Source of the DNA: Acaudatibacter sp035532115
Lineage (GTDB): Bacteria > Pseudomonadota > Alphaproteobacteria > Caulobacterales > Caulobacteraceae
Length of the DNA: 48,376 nucleotides
Direction of reading: 5' to 3'
Assembly (NCBI GenBank): GCA_035532115.1
Contig: DATKRO010000018.1
Location: 1 to 48,376, forward strand
The notes below the pieces were generated by a model. That model was given only the letters and a program-made list of their open reading frames with translations. It had not been told where the DNA came from and did no database searches. Shown here piece by piece: positions 17,609 to 28,108 of this stretch. The position numbers were made by a program, and so were the translations under genes. Position 1 is the first letter of the stretch. Every line of letters starts with the position of its first letter.

Positions 17609-18460
17609 TCACGCCCCGTTCGCCCGCTGCAGCTCGCGCAGCGGGCGGTAGCTGATCCGGCGGATGCCCTGCGCCTCGATCAGCGCGGCGATCGCGGGGC
17701 TGACCGCGCAGGCGTGGTCGTCGATGCGGATCTGGGCTTCGGTCAGGTCGTAGGCGCGCAGTTCCGGCCCATCCAGCACCGGATGGACGATGAACTCGGT
17801 GACGCCGCTGGCCAGGTTCGGTAGGCGCCGCCGCATCAGCTCGGCGGTGGAATCGCCCCAGCGGAACACGAAGTCGTCGGGGAAGACGAGGCCCAGACGC
17901 GCGGCGGGGGCGCGTATGGGAAACCCGAGCTGGGCCTCCGCCCGCGCCCCGGCCATGCGCAGCGGCAGCCGGTATTGCGCGCCGAGCTGCAGATAGATCT
18001 CGTAATAGCGCGGGTCGATCTGCATCGTGCCCATGTGCGCGTCGAGGTGGGTGACGTCGACGCCCCAGTCGAGCGCCTGGTCGATCTGGGCGCGGCATTC
18101 GCGGGCGACGTCGGCGAGGTCGGCGCGTTCCCAGACCGCCTGCGCCTGGCGCGGCAGAAAACCCTCGGCATCGTGCAGCGAGGGCGCGCCGGTGAGCGAG
18201 CGCCAGCGATAGGTCGGGTATTCGGCGGTGAGCGTCAGGTGCACGCCCACGTCGCGGCCGGCGAAGAGTTCGATCGCCTCCCTCGCCCATGGGCAGGGGA
18301 CCATCAACGTCGCGCTGCTGGCCAGGCCCTTCTCCATGGCCTCGAGGCTGGCCAGGTTGGCCGAGTGGCTGGAGCCGATGTCGTCGCAGTTGACGATCAC
18401 CGCGCGCGCGCCGGCGCCGAGGCCCAGCCGCTCGACCAGGGATTCCGCGAGGGCCTGCAT
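17609..18460 (-). CDS. ChbG/HpnK family carbohydrate deacetylase (YdjC-like)
   Basis: A 283-residue YdjC-fold protein. Metal and catalytic residues are visible: VIVNCDDIGSSHSAN (catalytic Asp pair), DVGVHLTLTAEYP (His ligand) and VTHLDAHMGTMQ (second His ligand). Known members remove acetyl groups from chitobiose or act as hopanoid-linked N-acetylglucosamine deacetylases (HpnK). No chitobiose or hopanoid genes are next to it, so the sugar is unknown. Start ATG 18460 is followed by MQALAESLVERLGLGAGARA. There is no signal peptide. It is divergent from the YgjP-type protease gene 109 bases away. The roughly 200 bases downstream (17409-17608) show nothing I can name. Confidence 0.88.
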   Translation of the reverse strand: MQALAESLVERLGLGAGARAVIVNCDDIGSSHSANLASLEAMEKGLASSATLMVPCPWAREAIELFAGRDVGVHLTLTAEYPTYRWRSLTGAPSLHDAEGFLPRQAQAVWERADLADVARECRAQIDQALDWGVDVTHLDAHMGTMQIDPRYYEIYLQLGAQYRLPLRMAGARAEAQLGFPIRAPAARLGLVFPDDFVFRWGDSTAELMRRRLPNLASGVTEFIVHPVLDGPELRAYDLTEAQIRIDDHACAVSPAIAALIEAQGIRRISYRPLRELQRANGA

Positions 18461-18569
18461 CGGGATCGCTCCAAACCGTCCGGCGACTTCTTTCGGCCAT
18501 CGCGCGCGCCGCGTCGACCCGAGACATTTGTGAATTCACGACCGCGCGCGGGACAGCTAGCCAGAGGCG

Positions 18570-19307
18570 ATGCTTGAGCGCGCGAATCGGCATGCCGACG
18601 GGGACCTCGTCCATCTGGGGGGGGCGCAGGTCAGGTTGCGGGTGAGCCGGCGGGCGCGGCGCGTCTCGCTGCGGCTGGACCGGGCCAGCGGCGAAGTGCT
18701 GGCGATCGCGCCCTCGGCGCGGCGCCTCGGCGAAGCCGCCGCCTTCGCCCACGAACGCCGGGACTGGATCGCCGAGCGCCTGGCCGCCGCGCCCGCCACG
18801 CGCCGTTTCGCACCGGGCGGCGAGATCGAGCTGTTCGGCCAGTCCTGCCGGCTGGGCCACGCACCGGGTCGGGCCAGCCTGGAGGGCCGCGGCTGGGAAC
18901 GCGGCCTGCGCCTGCCCCACCGCGCCGACGAGACGCTCTACGCCCACGCCGTGGTCCAGCTCGTCCGACGCGAGGCGCGCGCCTGGTTCGAGGGCCGGTG
19001 CGAGACCTATTGCCGCGCCATCGGCCAGCCGACGCCGCCGGTCTCGATCATGGACGCGCGAACGCGCTGGGGCTCGTGCACGCCAGCCCAGCGCGGCCGC
19101 GCCGCCTCGATCCGGTTCTCGTGGCGCCTGGCGCTCGCCCCGCCGGAGGTGGCCGACTATGTCGCCGCTCACGAGTGCGCCCATCTGCTCGAGGCCAACC
19201 ACGGCCCGCGCTTCTGGGACCACGTGCGGCGGCTGATCGGCGACGAGCGCCCGCACCGCGCCTGGCTGCGCCACGAAGGCCAGGCGCTGCACGGCTATGG
19301 CCGGTAG
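18570..19307 (+). CDS. YgjP-type (M48/DUF45) zinc metallopeptidase
   Basis: A 245-residue soluble protein of the YgjP/SprT-like family. The zinc motif is AAHECAHLLEANHGPRFW near residues 197-214: HExxH in the form HECAH with the third ligand His in NHGPRFW. RTRWGSCTPAQRG upstream is the conserved WGSC motif that marks this family. The N-terminal half is a beta-rich domain (VRLRVSRRARRVSLRLDRAS). A RBS-like AGAGG precedes the ATG. Members are found near DNA-repair or restriction genes in some genomes, but no such link is seen here; substrates are unknown. Confidence 0.88.
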   Translation: MLERANRHADGDLVHLGGAQVRLRVSRRARRVSLRLDRASGEVLAIAPSARRLGEAAAFAHERRDWIAERLAAAPATRRFAPGGEIELFGQSCRLGHAPGRASLEGRGWERGLRLPHRADETLYAHAVVQLVRREARAWFEGRCETYCRAIGQPTPPVSIMDARTRWGSCTPAQRGRAASIRFSWRLALAPPEVADYVAAHECAHLLEANHGPRFWDHVRRLIGDERPHRAWLRHEGQALHGYGR

Positions 19308-19334
19308 GCGGCGGACCGGGCGCGGCCCCGCGCC

Positions 19335-21308
19335 TCAGATCGGCGGGCGGTCGGGATCGGCGCGGAGCGGCGGCAGCGCCTGGGGCGGCGCCTGGTCCGG
19401 GGCGGGGGCCTGCGGCGCCGGCGCGGCCGAATTGCCGCCATCGAGCAGATTGCCGATCACGTCAGAGGAAGGCGGGGCCAGCACGCCGCCGGGAATCGCC
19501 TGGACCTGCAGCCTCGGCAGGGCGGCGGTCATGAAGCTCCTCCAGATCTCCGCCGGCGCGGCGCCGCCGGTGACGCGCCGCATCGGGGTGTTGTCGTCGC
19601 GCCCTACCCAGACCGCGGCCACGAAGCCGCCGGTGAAGCCGACGAACCAGGCGTCGCGGTAGTCGCTGGTGGTGCCGGTCTTGCCGGCGAGGTCGTAGCC
19701 GCCGATCCTGGCCCGCCCGCCGGTGCCCGACGCCACCACCTGGCGCAGCATCTGCGTCATCTCCGGCAGCGCCGGCGACCCGATCACCTGGACCGGCGGG
19801 CGGGCGCCCAGACTGTGGTCGTAGAGCACCTTGCCGCTGGCGGTGCGGATCCGCTCGATGCCGTAGGCGTGCACCCGGTAGCCGCCGTTGGCGAAGGGAT
19901 CATAGGCCTGGGCCATCTCCAGCGGCGTCACCTCGACGGCGCCGAGCGCCATCGAAGGATCGGTCTGGATCGGCGAGGTGATGCCGAGCCGATGCGCCGT
20001 CGCCGCGACATTGACGGTGCCGACCTCGTTGGCGAGGCGCGCCGCCACGGTGTTGATGGACTGGGCGAGCGCCGTCTCCAGGGTGATCGGCCCCAGGTAC
20101 TTGCCGTCGTAGTTGCGCGGCTGCCAATTGCCGATGGTGATCGGCTCGTCCACCACCGGCTCGCCCGGCGTATGGCCCGCCTCCATGGCGGTGAGATAGA
20201 CGAACGGCTTGAACGCCGAGCCGGCCTGACGCTGCGCCTCGCTGGCGCGATCGAACTGGCTGTCGGCGTAGGAGGCGCCGCCGACATAGGCGCGGATGCG
20301 CCCTTCGCCGTCGAGGGCGACGAGCGCCGCCTGCTGGACGCCCTGGCCGGCGTGGGCGGCCACGCCCTCCCGCACCGCCTGTTCGGCGGCGACCTGGATC
20401 GGCAGGTCGAGCGTGGTCTCCACCACCAGATCCTCGGTGGGCTCGTGCCCGAGCAAGGTGCGCACCTGGGCGTCGAGCCAGTCGGTAAAGTACTGGGCGC
20501 GCTGGCTGGCCAGGGTCGCCGAGACATGCACCGGCTGGGCGAAGGCCGCGGCGCGCTCGGCCGGGGTGATCGCGCCGGTCTCGACCATGGCGTTCAGCAC
20601 CTCGGTGGCGCGCCTGGCGGCCCGCTGGCTGTTGGCGGCCGGATTGTAGCGGGACGGCCCCTTCATGGTGGCGGCGAGCAGCGCCGCCTCGCCCAGGGTG
20701 AGCTGCGCGGCCGGCTTGTCGAAATAGCGCTGGGCGGCCGCCTCGATCCCATAGGCGCCGCCGCCGAAGTTCACCCGGTTGAGATAGAGCGCCAGGATCT
20801 GCTTCTTGGTGAACTTGGTCTCCAGCCACACCGCCAGGATCAGCTCCTGGGCCTTGCGCCGGATGCTCTGGGTCGGCGTCAGGAAGAGATCGCGGGCGAG
20901 CTGCTGGGTGATGGTCGAGCCGCCCTGCAGCGGCTGGCCGGGGTGGGTGAGGTTGTGGAACTCGGCCCGCGCCATGCCCCAGGGATTGAAGCCGAAATGA
21001 TGGTAGAATTGCCGATCCTCGATGGCGATGAAGGCGGCGGGCACGTAGGGCGGCAACTGGTCGATGTCGACCGGCGGCGATTCCTCGCTGCCGCGCACCG
21101 CCACCAGGGCGCCGGAGCGATCGAGATAGGAGATCGAGGGCTGGCGCTTGACCGCATAGAGCTTGGAGGTGTCGGGCAGGTCGGTGGCGAACACCGCCAG
21201 GAAGGCGACGATGAAGATCGCACCCCAGACCCCCAGGACCAGGGTCCAGTAGAAGAGCGCCTGGAGCGGCGTGCGTCGGGCGCGGGGCGCGCCGGGGCTT
21301 CTCGCCAT
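19335..21308 (-). CDS. Class A penicillin-binding protein (PBP1-type, bifunctional)
   Basis: A 657-residue peptidoglycan synthase anchored by one N-terminal transmembrane helix (about residues 17-41). The GT51 glycosyltransferase domain follows, with EDRQFYHHFGFN (catalytic Glu), GGSTITQQLARDLFLT and RKAQELILAVWLE. The transpeptidase domain has the SxxK serine in GSAFKPFVYL, SIN in AQSINTVAARL and KTGT in LAGKTGTTSDYRDAWF. The C-terminus is a Pro/Ala-rich tail of about 50 residues. It is shorter than E. coli PBP1a, lacking the large inserted OB region, and resembles the compact PbpC/Pbp1a forms of alphaproteobacteria. It converges with the YgjP gene. Confidence 0.93.
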   Translation of the reverse strand: MARSPGAPRARRTPLQALFYWTLVLGVWGAIFIVAFLAVFATDLPDTSKLYAVKRQPSISYLDRSGALVAVRGSEESPPVDIDQLPPYVPAAFIAIEDRQFYHHFGFNPWGMARAEFHNLTHPGQPLQGGSTITQQLARDLFLTPTQSIRRKAQELILAVWLETKFTKKQILALYLNRVNFGGGAYGIEAAAQRYFDKPAAQLTLGEAALLAATMKGPSRYNPAANSQRAARRATEVLNAMVETGAITPAERAAAFAQPVHVSATLASQRAQYFTDWLDAQVRTLLGHEPTEDLVVETTLDLPIQVAAEQAVREGVAAHAGQGVQQAALVALDGEGRIRAYVGGASYADSQFDRASEAQRQAGSAFKPFVYLTAMEAGHTPGEPVVDEPITIGNWQPRNYDGKYLGPITLETALAQSINTVAARLANEVGTVNVAATAHRLGITSPIQTDPSMALGAVEVTPLEMAQAYDPFANGGYRVHAYGIERIRTASGKVLYDHSLGARPPVQVIGSPALPEMTQMLRQVVASGTGGRARIGGYDLAGKTGTTSDYRDAWFVGFTGGFVAAVWVGRDDNTPMRRVTGGAAPAEIWRSFMTAALPRLQVQAIPGGVLAPPSSDVIGNLLDGGNSAAPAPQAPAPDQAPPQALPPLRADPDRPPI

Positions 21309-21395
21309 CTTGGTCCGTCGTTCCGCTGCGCCTGGGCGCCGAGTGCGCCTGCCCCACGCTGCTCTTAGCCCAACCGCGACAGGGGCTCCAGGCGA

Positions 21396-21686
21396 TTAGC
21401 GGATGCGGGGTTGGTCGAGGGCGTCAAAATCGACCGCGCCCTGGCCCAGCCTCTCGGCCGCGCGCAGCGTCGGCCGGTCGAGCGTCGCGAGCACGGGGCA
21501 CCCCATGCGCCTTGAAGCGGCGATGTGCACGGCGTCTACCACCCTGACGGAACCGTTCTCGATGCGCATCAGTCGCCTCGCCCTGGCGAAATCGGTAGCG
21601 GCGAGGTCGATCTGCTCGGCCGCGAGGGCGCGGTCGAGCAGCTTCGGCAGGTGGTTCCTGGCCCCGGCGACGGAGTAGCTGGGCAT
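21396..21686 (-). pseudogene. Collapsed toxin-antitoxin locus: Phd-like N-terminus fused to PIN C-terminus
   Basis: A 96-residue reading frame built from two unrelated parts. Residues 1-24 (MPSYSVAGARNHLPKLLDRA and so on) match the start of Phd/YefM-type antitoxins. Residues about 27-96 match the second half of a PIN-domain VapC-type toxin: TDFARARRLMRI, DAVHIAASRRMG with Asp51, and VLATLDRPTL with Asp70. The rest of the antitoxin and the first half of the toxin, including its first acidic catalytic residues, are missing. An in-frame deletion between the two original genes explains this best. The product cannot be a working toxin; it might still bind DNA weakly. The next gene upstream on the same strand is the cytochrome-porin, 93 bases away. 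Confidence 0.7.
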
Positions 21687-21779
21687 GAAGACAACATAGC
21701 CATTTGTATGACCATTGTCGATCCGCGCGACTCCCGTCCAGGCGACCCCGTTCAACCTACATCCATCCTACTCTGAACG

Positions 21780-23144
21780 CTAATATGCCAACCAAGTGAA
21801 GACCCTGAAGGTGTTGTTGTCGGCGGCATTGCGGCCAAGGCCATCATAGTTGCGGCCGGCGCCGTCGAACTTCGCGTAGGCCGTGTACTGCACGCCCACG
21901 CGCATATTGAACCGCGGCCCCAGCGGCGACCCGGCGCCGCCGAACGGCGTGCCGTCGACCTGAACGGTCACGCCGGAGCTATCCGGCTTGAACGTCCGGT
22001 TGCCGGAATAGATGGTGGAATTACCCGTGCCGAAGGTATCGAACACCGCAACCGTAGCGCCGATCTCGTTGTGCCAGTAATATGACCCATCGGCGCGAAG
22101 ATCGGTGATAGAGTTGCTGGCGCACCCGACGTTTTGCCCCGCCAGGGCACAGGTCGCGCTCAAGCGCTGTCGCTCGTGCAGAATGCGCCCGTTGGCAGTC
22201 AGCACGTCGCCGTTCTTGAAGGTTCTTATGTATGAGCCATCCAGCCCGAGGTCAGTGTAATGATCGGTGAACCCCGTCGTACGGTCGAGACCCGGAAAAA
22301 TGTTGGTCTCCATGCCGAACGCACCGATCTCCAGCGTGCCGGCGGCGACGGACTTTTGCAACGCGACGCGGCCATAAGGGGCGAGGCCGTTTATGTCGCC
22401 TGGGTCCAGGGGATCGACGCCTAAACGCGTGAGCGCCGTCGGTCCAGGCGAGCCATAGGCGCCGGCTTCGATATAGACCTCTGATTTGATCCAGGCGTAG
22501 CCGGTGACTCCCAGTGTGGTCTGGGCCAAAGCGCCGTTCAGCAGCGGCGAGGCCGAGGGCGACGGCGCCAAAGCCGAGGTCGTGTAAGGATAGCCCCATG
22601 CGGGAAGGGTGTTCCAAGCGTCCTGGACAGTCGGTGAATTGTTGATGCTGGCCCCCAGTACCGCGTCCGCGCCTCTGATGCGAACGGTCGTGACGGCACG
22701 CACGTCTAGATTGTCCCAATGGAACGCGTTGGCGACGCCGTCATAGGTAGTCTGGATGAAGGCCCCCAGATGCTGGCCAAACCCGCCCGCGAAGAAAAGA
22801 CTGACCTGATCGAGGGCGAAGTTGTCGTTGCTCGAAAACCCGACCGGTGGCGGCAAACTCTTGCTAGAGCGAATGTAGGAGGCTACCGCCATGGCGGACA
22901 ACGGCAAATTGAAGGCGTTGGTGCGAATAGTGTAGCCCTTGAGCTTGAACTCACGTCCGAAGGGCGTGAGTTGCGGCCCGAAGCCCCCCACGTGGCAGCC
23001 TTGGCACGGTTCTCCAGTTTGGACGGCGAACGCCGGTAAGGCGGCGGCCCTGCTCGCCGTGAATCCCGTTATGACCAGCGCCAAGAGGCAGCCCGCAAGG
23101 ATCTGCCAGATCATTGACGTCATCACCGTATCCGCCCGCCCCAT
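21780..23144 (-). CDS. Cyc2-like monoheme cytochrome c-porin fusion, outer membrane
   Basis: A 454-residue exported protein. Residues 8-35 form a Sec signal peptide ending SRAAA. The mature protein opens LPAFAVQTGEPCQGCHVGG: one c-type heme site with Cys47, Cys50 and His51, then LTPFGREFKLKGY. This heme context is very close to the conserved start of Cyc2, the cytochrome-porin that oxidises Fe(II) in iron bacteria. The remaining roughly 380 residues have no second CxxCH and consist of alternating strands ending FRVFTWLAY, an outer-membrane barrel of about 16 strands by length. It starts 9 bases after the HiPIP stop, so the genes are coupled; a start at 23123 is also possible. Electron transfer across the outer membrane is inferred; the electron source is unknown. 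It could be a Cyc2 relative with a non-iron substrate. Confidence 0.8.
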   Translation of the reverse strand: MGRADTVMTSMIWQILAGCLLALVITGFTASRAAALPAFAVQTGEPCQGCHVGGFGPQLTPFGREFKLKGYTIRTNAFNLPLSAMAVASYIRSSKSLPPPVGFSSNDNFALDQVSLFFAGGFGQHLGAFIQTTYDGVANAFHWDNLDVRAVTTVRIRGADAVLGASINNSPTVQDAWNTLPAWGYPYTTSALAPSPSASPLLNGALAQTTLGVTGYAWIKSEVYIEAGAYGSPGPTALTRLGVDPLDPGDINGLAPYGRVALQKSVAAGTLEIGAFGMETNIFPGLDRTTGFTDHYTDLGLDGSYIRTFKNGDVLTANGRILHERQRLSATCALAGQNVGCASNSITDLRADGSYYWHNEIGATVAVFDTFGTGNSTIYSGNRTFKPDSSGVTVQVDGTPFGGAGSPLGPRFNMRVGVQYTAYAKFDGAGRNYDGLGRNAADNNTFRVFTWLAY

Positions 23145-23153
23145 AGGATCGGC

Positions 23154-23447
23154 CTACGACTTGGGCTTGGGGGCGTAGAGACTGCACCAGCCTGCCGGGC
23201 TGATGACGCCCTCTACGAGTTTGCATGAGGATGGCGGGTCCCATTGGGTGCAATTGTCGCAGCGATCGTCCCCGTGGGGAGTGTTCTGGTAGTTTGCGAG
23301 CTTCTGAGAAACCTTGGACTGGGCTGCAGCGGTTGAGCCAGCCATCCCTGCCGCCAGGAACGCGCCTCCGCCCGCGGCCACGGCTGCACCGTGCAAAAGT
23401 TTGCGGCGTGACAGGTCCAGGGCGTGCCGGTTTTCGGGGAGGGTCAT
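23154..23447 (-). CDS. High-potential iron-sulfur protein (HiPIP), Tat-exported
   Basis: A 97-residue protein. The ATG at 23447 is preferred to the one at 23480 because AGGAA lies eight bases upstream of it. The N-terminus has a twin-arginine signal (DLSRRKLLHG, then a hydrophobic Ala/Gly stretch, cleavage near STAAA), as required for a periplasmic cluster protein folded before export. The mature part has KLANYQ followed by four cysteines at 63, 66, 75 and 88 (C-x2-C-x8-C-x12-C), the short HiPIP spacing that I recall for Iro of Acidithiobacillus. HiPIPs carry one electron on a [4Fe-4S]3+/2+ cluster between periplasmic or membrane partners. The adjacent cytochrome-porin gene suggests it receives electrons from, or gives them to, that protein. 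Confidence 0.9.
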   Translation of the reverse strand: MTLPENRHALDLSRRKLLHGAAVAAGGGAFLAAGMAGSTAAAQSKVSQKLANYQNTPHGDDRCDNCTQWDPPSSCKLVEGVISPAGWCSLYAPKPKS

Positions 23448-23791
23448 GGAGTTATTCCTACGCCGTTCTAACTTCGCCATAATGGAGGATTTAGCTTACG
23501 GCAAAGGAGGATTTAGCTTGCGGCAAACGAGAACAGACCAGGGGCCTGCCTCTTGAACCGCTGCCTCAACGTTGAGCTCATGAAATTGATCCAGGTTCGG
23601 AGGCGGTTATTTCATTTCGTTTCGCGGACGCGTGTCGGGGATTACCCCGCTCTTTCGGACCGCTCGAACCCTCCAGCCGGCGCCGGATGTCGCGGCGCTT
23701 TTTCTCGTGAACTGTCACCAGCACGCACCCCCGCAAGTTAGCTATCTCGACGGCATTGTCGAGCGCGGCCGGCCTCTGTCATAGACCGGCC
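23448..23791. promoter_or_regulatory. Divergent intergenic region between HiPIP operon and recQ
   Basis: A 344-base gene-free region, more AT-rich than its surroundings. It must hold the promoter of the HiPIP/cytochrome-porin operon (minus strand) and that of recQ (plus strand). On the minus strand, a weak TTGCCG - 17 bases - TATGGC pair overlaps the second copy of the 22-bp repeat and could be a sigma-70 type promoter. The short reading frame at 23553-23741 has no family features and I do not regard it as a gene. Nothing else is recognised. Confidence 0.45.
23484..23527. repeat. Tandem 22-bp direct repeat upstream of HiPIP operon
   Basis: Two adjacent 22-base units, 23484-23505 and 23506-23527, differ at a single base (A/G at unit position 15). 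Each begins GGAGGATTTAGCTT and ends CGGCAAA. They lie 36-80 bases upstream of the HiPIP start codon. The spacing of about two helical turns puts both copies on the same DNA face, which would suit cooperative binding of a regulator. An accidental duplication is the alternative. Confidence 0.6.
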
Positions 23792-25639
<1,848 letters not shown>

Positions 25640-25693
25640 CGACTCACGCCAGCCCTCGCCGCGCCAGCGCCGAACGGGGTGTCGGCCGTCGGC

Positions 25694-28108
25694 TCACACG
25701 TCCACCTCGGCGTCGAGGGCGTTGTCCTGGATGAACTCGCGACGCGGCTCGACGAGGTCGCCCATCAGGCGGGTGAACATGTCGTCGGCGTCGTCGGCGT
25801 GGGCGACCTTGACCTGCAGCAGGGTGCGGGCGGTGGAATCGAGGGTGGTCTCCCAGAGCTGCTCGGGGTTCATCTCGCCCAGGCCCTTGTAGCGCTGGAT
25901 GGTGAGCCCGCGCCGGCCGGCCTCGAACACCGCCGCCACCAGGTCGAGCGGCCCGCGCACCGTCTGCGCCCGGTCGCGCCGCCGGAAGGTCGCCGCGCCG
26001 GCGAAGGTCTCCGAGAGCTTGGTGGCGCGCTCGGCCAGACGCCGTGCGTCGGCCGAATGGGTGAGCAGTTCGTCCAGCACGATACGTTCGGTGACGCCGC
26101 GCCGGACGCGCGAGAACTGATAACCGCTCTCGCCGCGCTCACCCGTCCACGCCCCGTCGCCCTCCTCCGCATAGAGGTCGAGGCGGCGCGCCGCCTCGGC
26201 CATGTCGTCCGAACCGCCGAGAAGCCCGGCCAGGGCGGCCTGTTCGACGGCGAAGCCCGGCGCGCGCGCCGCCAGCCGCTCGATGGCGGACTTGGCGGCG
26301 CGGCAGGTCTGCACCAGCGCTTCCAGGTCGCGCCCGGTCATGCGCTCGCCCCCGGCCAGATCGAGTTCGGCGCCCTCCAGCCCCTCCTCGATCAGGAAGG
26401 CCTCGTACTGGGGATCGTCCTTCAGGTAGCGCGACTGGCGGCCCTTGGTCGCCTTATAGAGCGGCGGCTGGGCGATATAGAGATAGCCGCGCTCGATCAC
26501 CTGCGGCATCTGCCGATAGAAGAAGGTGAGCAGCAGGGTGCGGATGTGGGCGCCATCGACGTCGGCGTCCGTCATCACGATGATGCGGTGGTAGCGGATC
26601 TTCGCGATGTCGAAGTCGTCGCGTCCGATGCCGGCGCCCAGCGCCGTGATCAAGGTCCCGATCTGCTCGCTTCCCAGCATCTTGTCGAAGCGCGCGCGCT
26701 CGACGTTGAGAATCTTGCCGCGCAACGGCAACACCGCCTGGTTCTCGCGGTTGCGCGCCTGCTTGGCCGATCCGCCGGCCGAGTCGCCTTCGACCAGGAA
26801 GATCTCCGACTTGGCGGGGTCGCGCTCCTGGCAGTCGGCGAGCTTGCCGGGCAGCGAGGAGATGTCGAGGGCGCTCTTGCGGCGGGTGAGTTCGCGCGCC
26901 TTGCGCGCCGCCTCGCGCGCCGCGGCGGCCTCGGCGATCTTCTGCACGATCGCCCGCGCCTCGGCCGGATGCTCCTCGAACCAGCTCGCCAGGCCATCGC
27001 CCACCAGGCCCTCCACCGCCGGCCGCACCTCCGAGGACACCAGCTTGTCCTTGGTCTGCGACGAGAACTTCGGGTCGGGAACCTTGACCGAGAGCACGCA
27101 GGTGAGCCCTTCGCGCGCGTCCTCGCCCGAGAGCGTCACCTTCTCGCGCTTGGTGACGCCGGAGCTTTCCGAATAGCCGGTGATCACCCGGGTGAGCGCG
27201 CTGCGGAAGGCCGCCAGGTGCGTGCCGCCGTCGCGCTGTGGAATGTTGTTGGTGAAGCACAGCACGTTCTCGTGGTAGCCGTCGTTCCACCAGAGCGCGA
27301 GTTCGAGGTCGACCTTCTCGCGCTGGCCGCGGACCACGATCGGCGTCTTGACAATAGGCGTCTTGGCCTTGTCGAGATGGCGCACGAAGGCCTCGACGCC
27401 GCCGTCGTAGCGCATGGTCTCCTCGAACGGCTCGGTGTCGCGCAGATCCCTGAAGACGATGGAGACGCCGGAGTTCAGGAACGCCAGCTCGCGCAGGCGG
27501 TGCTCCAGCGTCTTGCGGTCGAACTCGATCGCCGAGAAGGTCTCGGTCGAGGGCAGAAAGCTCACCTCGGTGCCGGTGAGGAACTCGCCATCGGCGCGCT
27601 TGGGCGCGGCTCCGGTGACCGCCAGCGGCGCGACCGGGTCGCCGTGGCTGAAGCGCATCTGGTGCTTGAGCCCGCCGCGGTAGACGGTGAGGACCAGCCA
27701 TTCGGACAGGGCGTTCACCACCGAGACTCCGACACCGTGCAGGCCGCCCGAGACCTTGTAGGAATTCTGGTCGAACTTCCCGCCGGCGTGCAGCTGGGTC
27801 ATGATGACCTCGGCCGCCGAGACGCCTTCGCCCTCGTGGATGTCGGTGGGAACGCCGCGTCCGTCGTCGGTGACCGTCGCCGAGCCGTCGGCGTTCAGGA
27901 TCACCTCGACCCGCGTCGCCCAGCCGCCCAGGGCCTCGTCGATGGAGTTGTCCAGCACCTCGTAGACCATGTGGTGCAGGCCCGAGCCGTCGTCGGTGTC
28001 GCCGATGTACATGCCAGGACGCTTGCGCACCGCGTCGAGGCCCTTGAGGACCTTGATGGAATCCGCGCCGTATTCCGCCGCCGCGGCGTCGTTCTGTTCG
28101 TCGGTCAT
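25694..28108 (-). CDS. gyrB: DNA gyrase subunit B
   Basis: An 804-residue type IIA topoisomerase ATPase subunit that works with GyrA to add negative supercoils. GHKL ATPase features are YEVLDNSIDEAL (catalytic Glu, Asn), DDGRGVPTDIH and KVSGGLHGVGVSVVNALS. The TOPRIM domain has FLVEGDSAGGSAKQARNR and the metal-binding DADVDGAHIRTLL. The QLWETTLD and RRQFI-like (RREFIQDNAL) ending is typical of GyrB rather than ParE. Residues about 545-700 form the insert found in Gram-negative GyrB. The gene starts directly after the recF stop (no gap), giving dnaN-recF-gyrB in one direction. Confidence 0.98.
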   Translation of the reverse strand: MTDEQNDAAAAEYGADSIKVLKGLDAVRKRPGMYIGDTDDGSGLHHMVYEVLDNSIDEALGGWATRVEVILNADGSATVTDDGRGVPTDIHEGEGVSAAEVIMTQLHAGGKFDQNSYKVSGGLHGVGVSVVNALSEWLVLTVYRGGLKHQMRFSHGDPVAPLAVTGAAPKRADGEFLTGTEVSFLPSTETFSAIEFDRKTLEHRLRELAFLNSGVSIVFRDLRDTEPFEETMRYDGGVEAFVRHLDKAKTPIVKTPIVVRGQREKVDLELALWWNDGYHENVLCFTNNIPQRDGGTHLAAFRSALTRVITGYSESSGVTKREKVTLSGEDAREGLTCVLSVKVPDPKFSSQTKDKLVSSEVRPAVEGLVGDGLASWFEEHPAEARAIVQKIAEAAAAREAARKARELTRRKSALDISSLPGKLADCQERDPAKSEIFLVEGDSAGGSAKQARNRENQAVLPLRGKILNVERARFDKMLGSEQIGTLITALGAGIGRDDFDIAKIRYHRIIVMTDADVDGAHIRTLLLTFFYRQMPQVIERGYLYIAQPPLYKATKGRQSRYLKDDPQYEAFLIEEGLEGAELDLAGGERMTGRDLEALVQTCRAAKSAIERLAARAPGFAVEQAALAGLLGGSDDMAEAARRLDLYAEEGDGAWTGERGESGYQFSRVRRGVTERIVLDELLTHSADARRLAERATKLSETFAGAATFRRRDRAQTVRGPLDLVAAVFEAGRRGLTIQRYKGLGEMNPEQLWETTLDSTARTLLQVKVAHADDADDMFTRLMGDLVEPRREFIQDNALDAEVDV

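Noticed and set aside
23553..23741. 62-residue plus-strand frame between HiPIP and recQ
   Set aside because: No ribosome site, no family features, and composition unlike a coding region.
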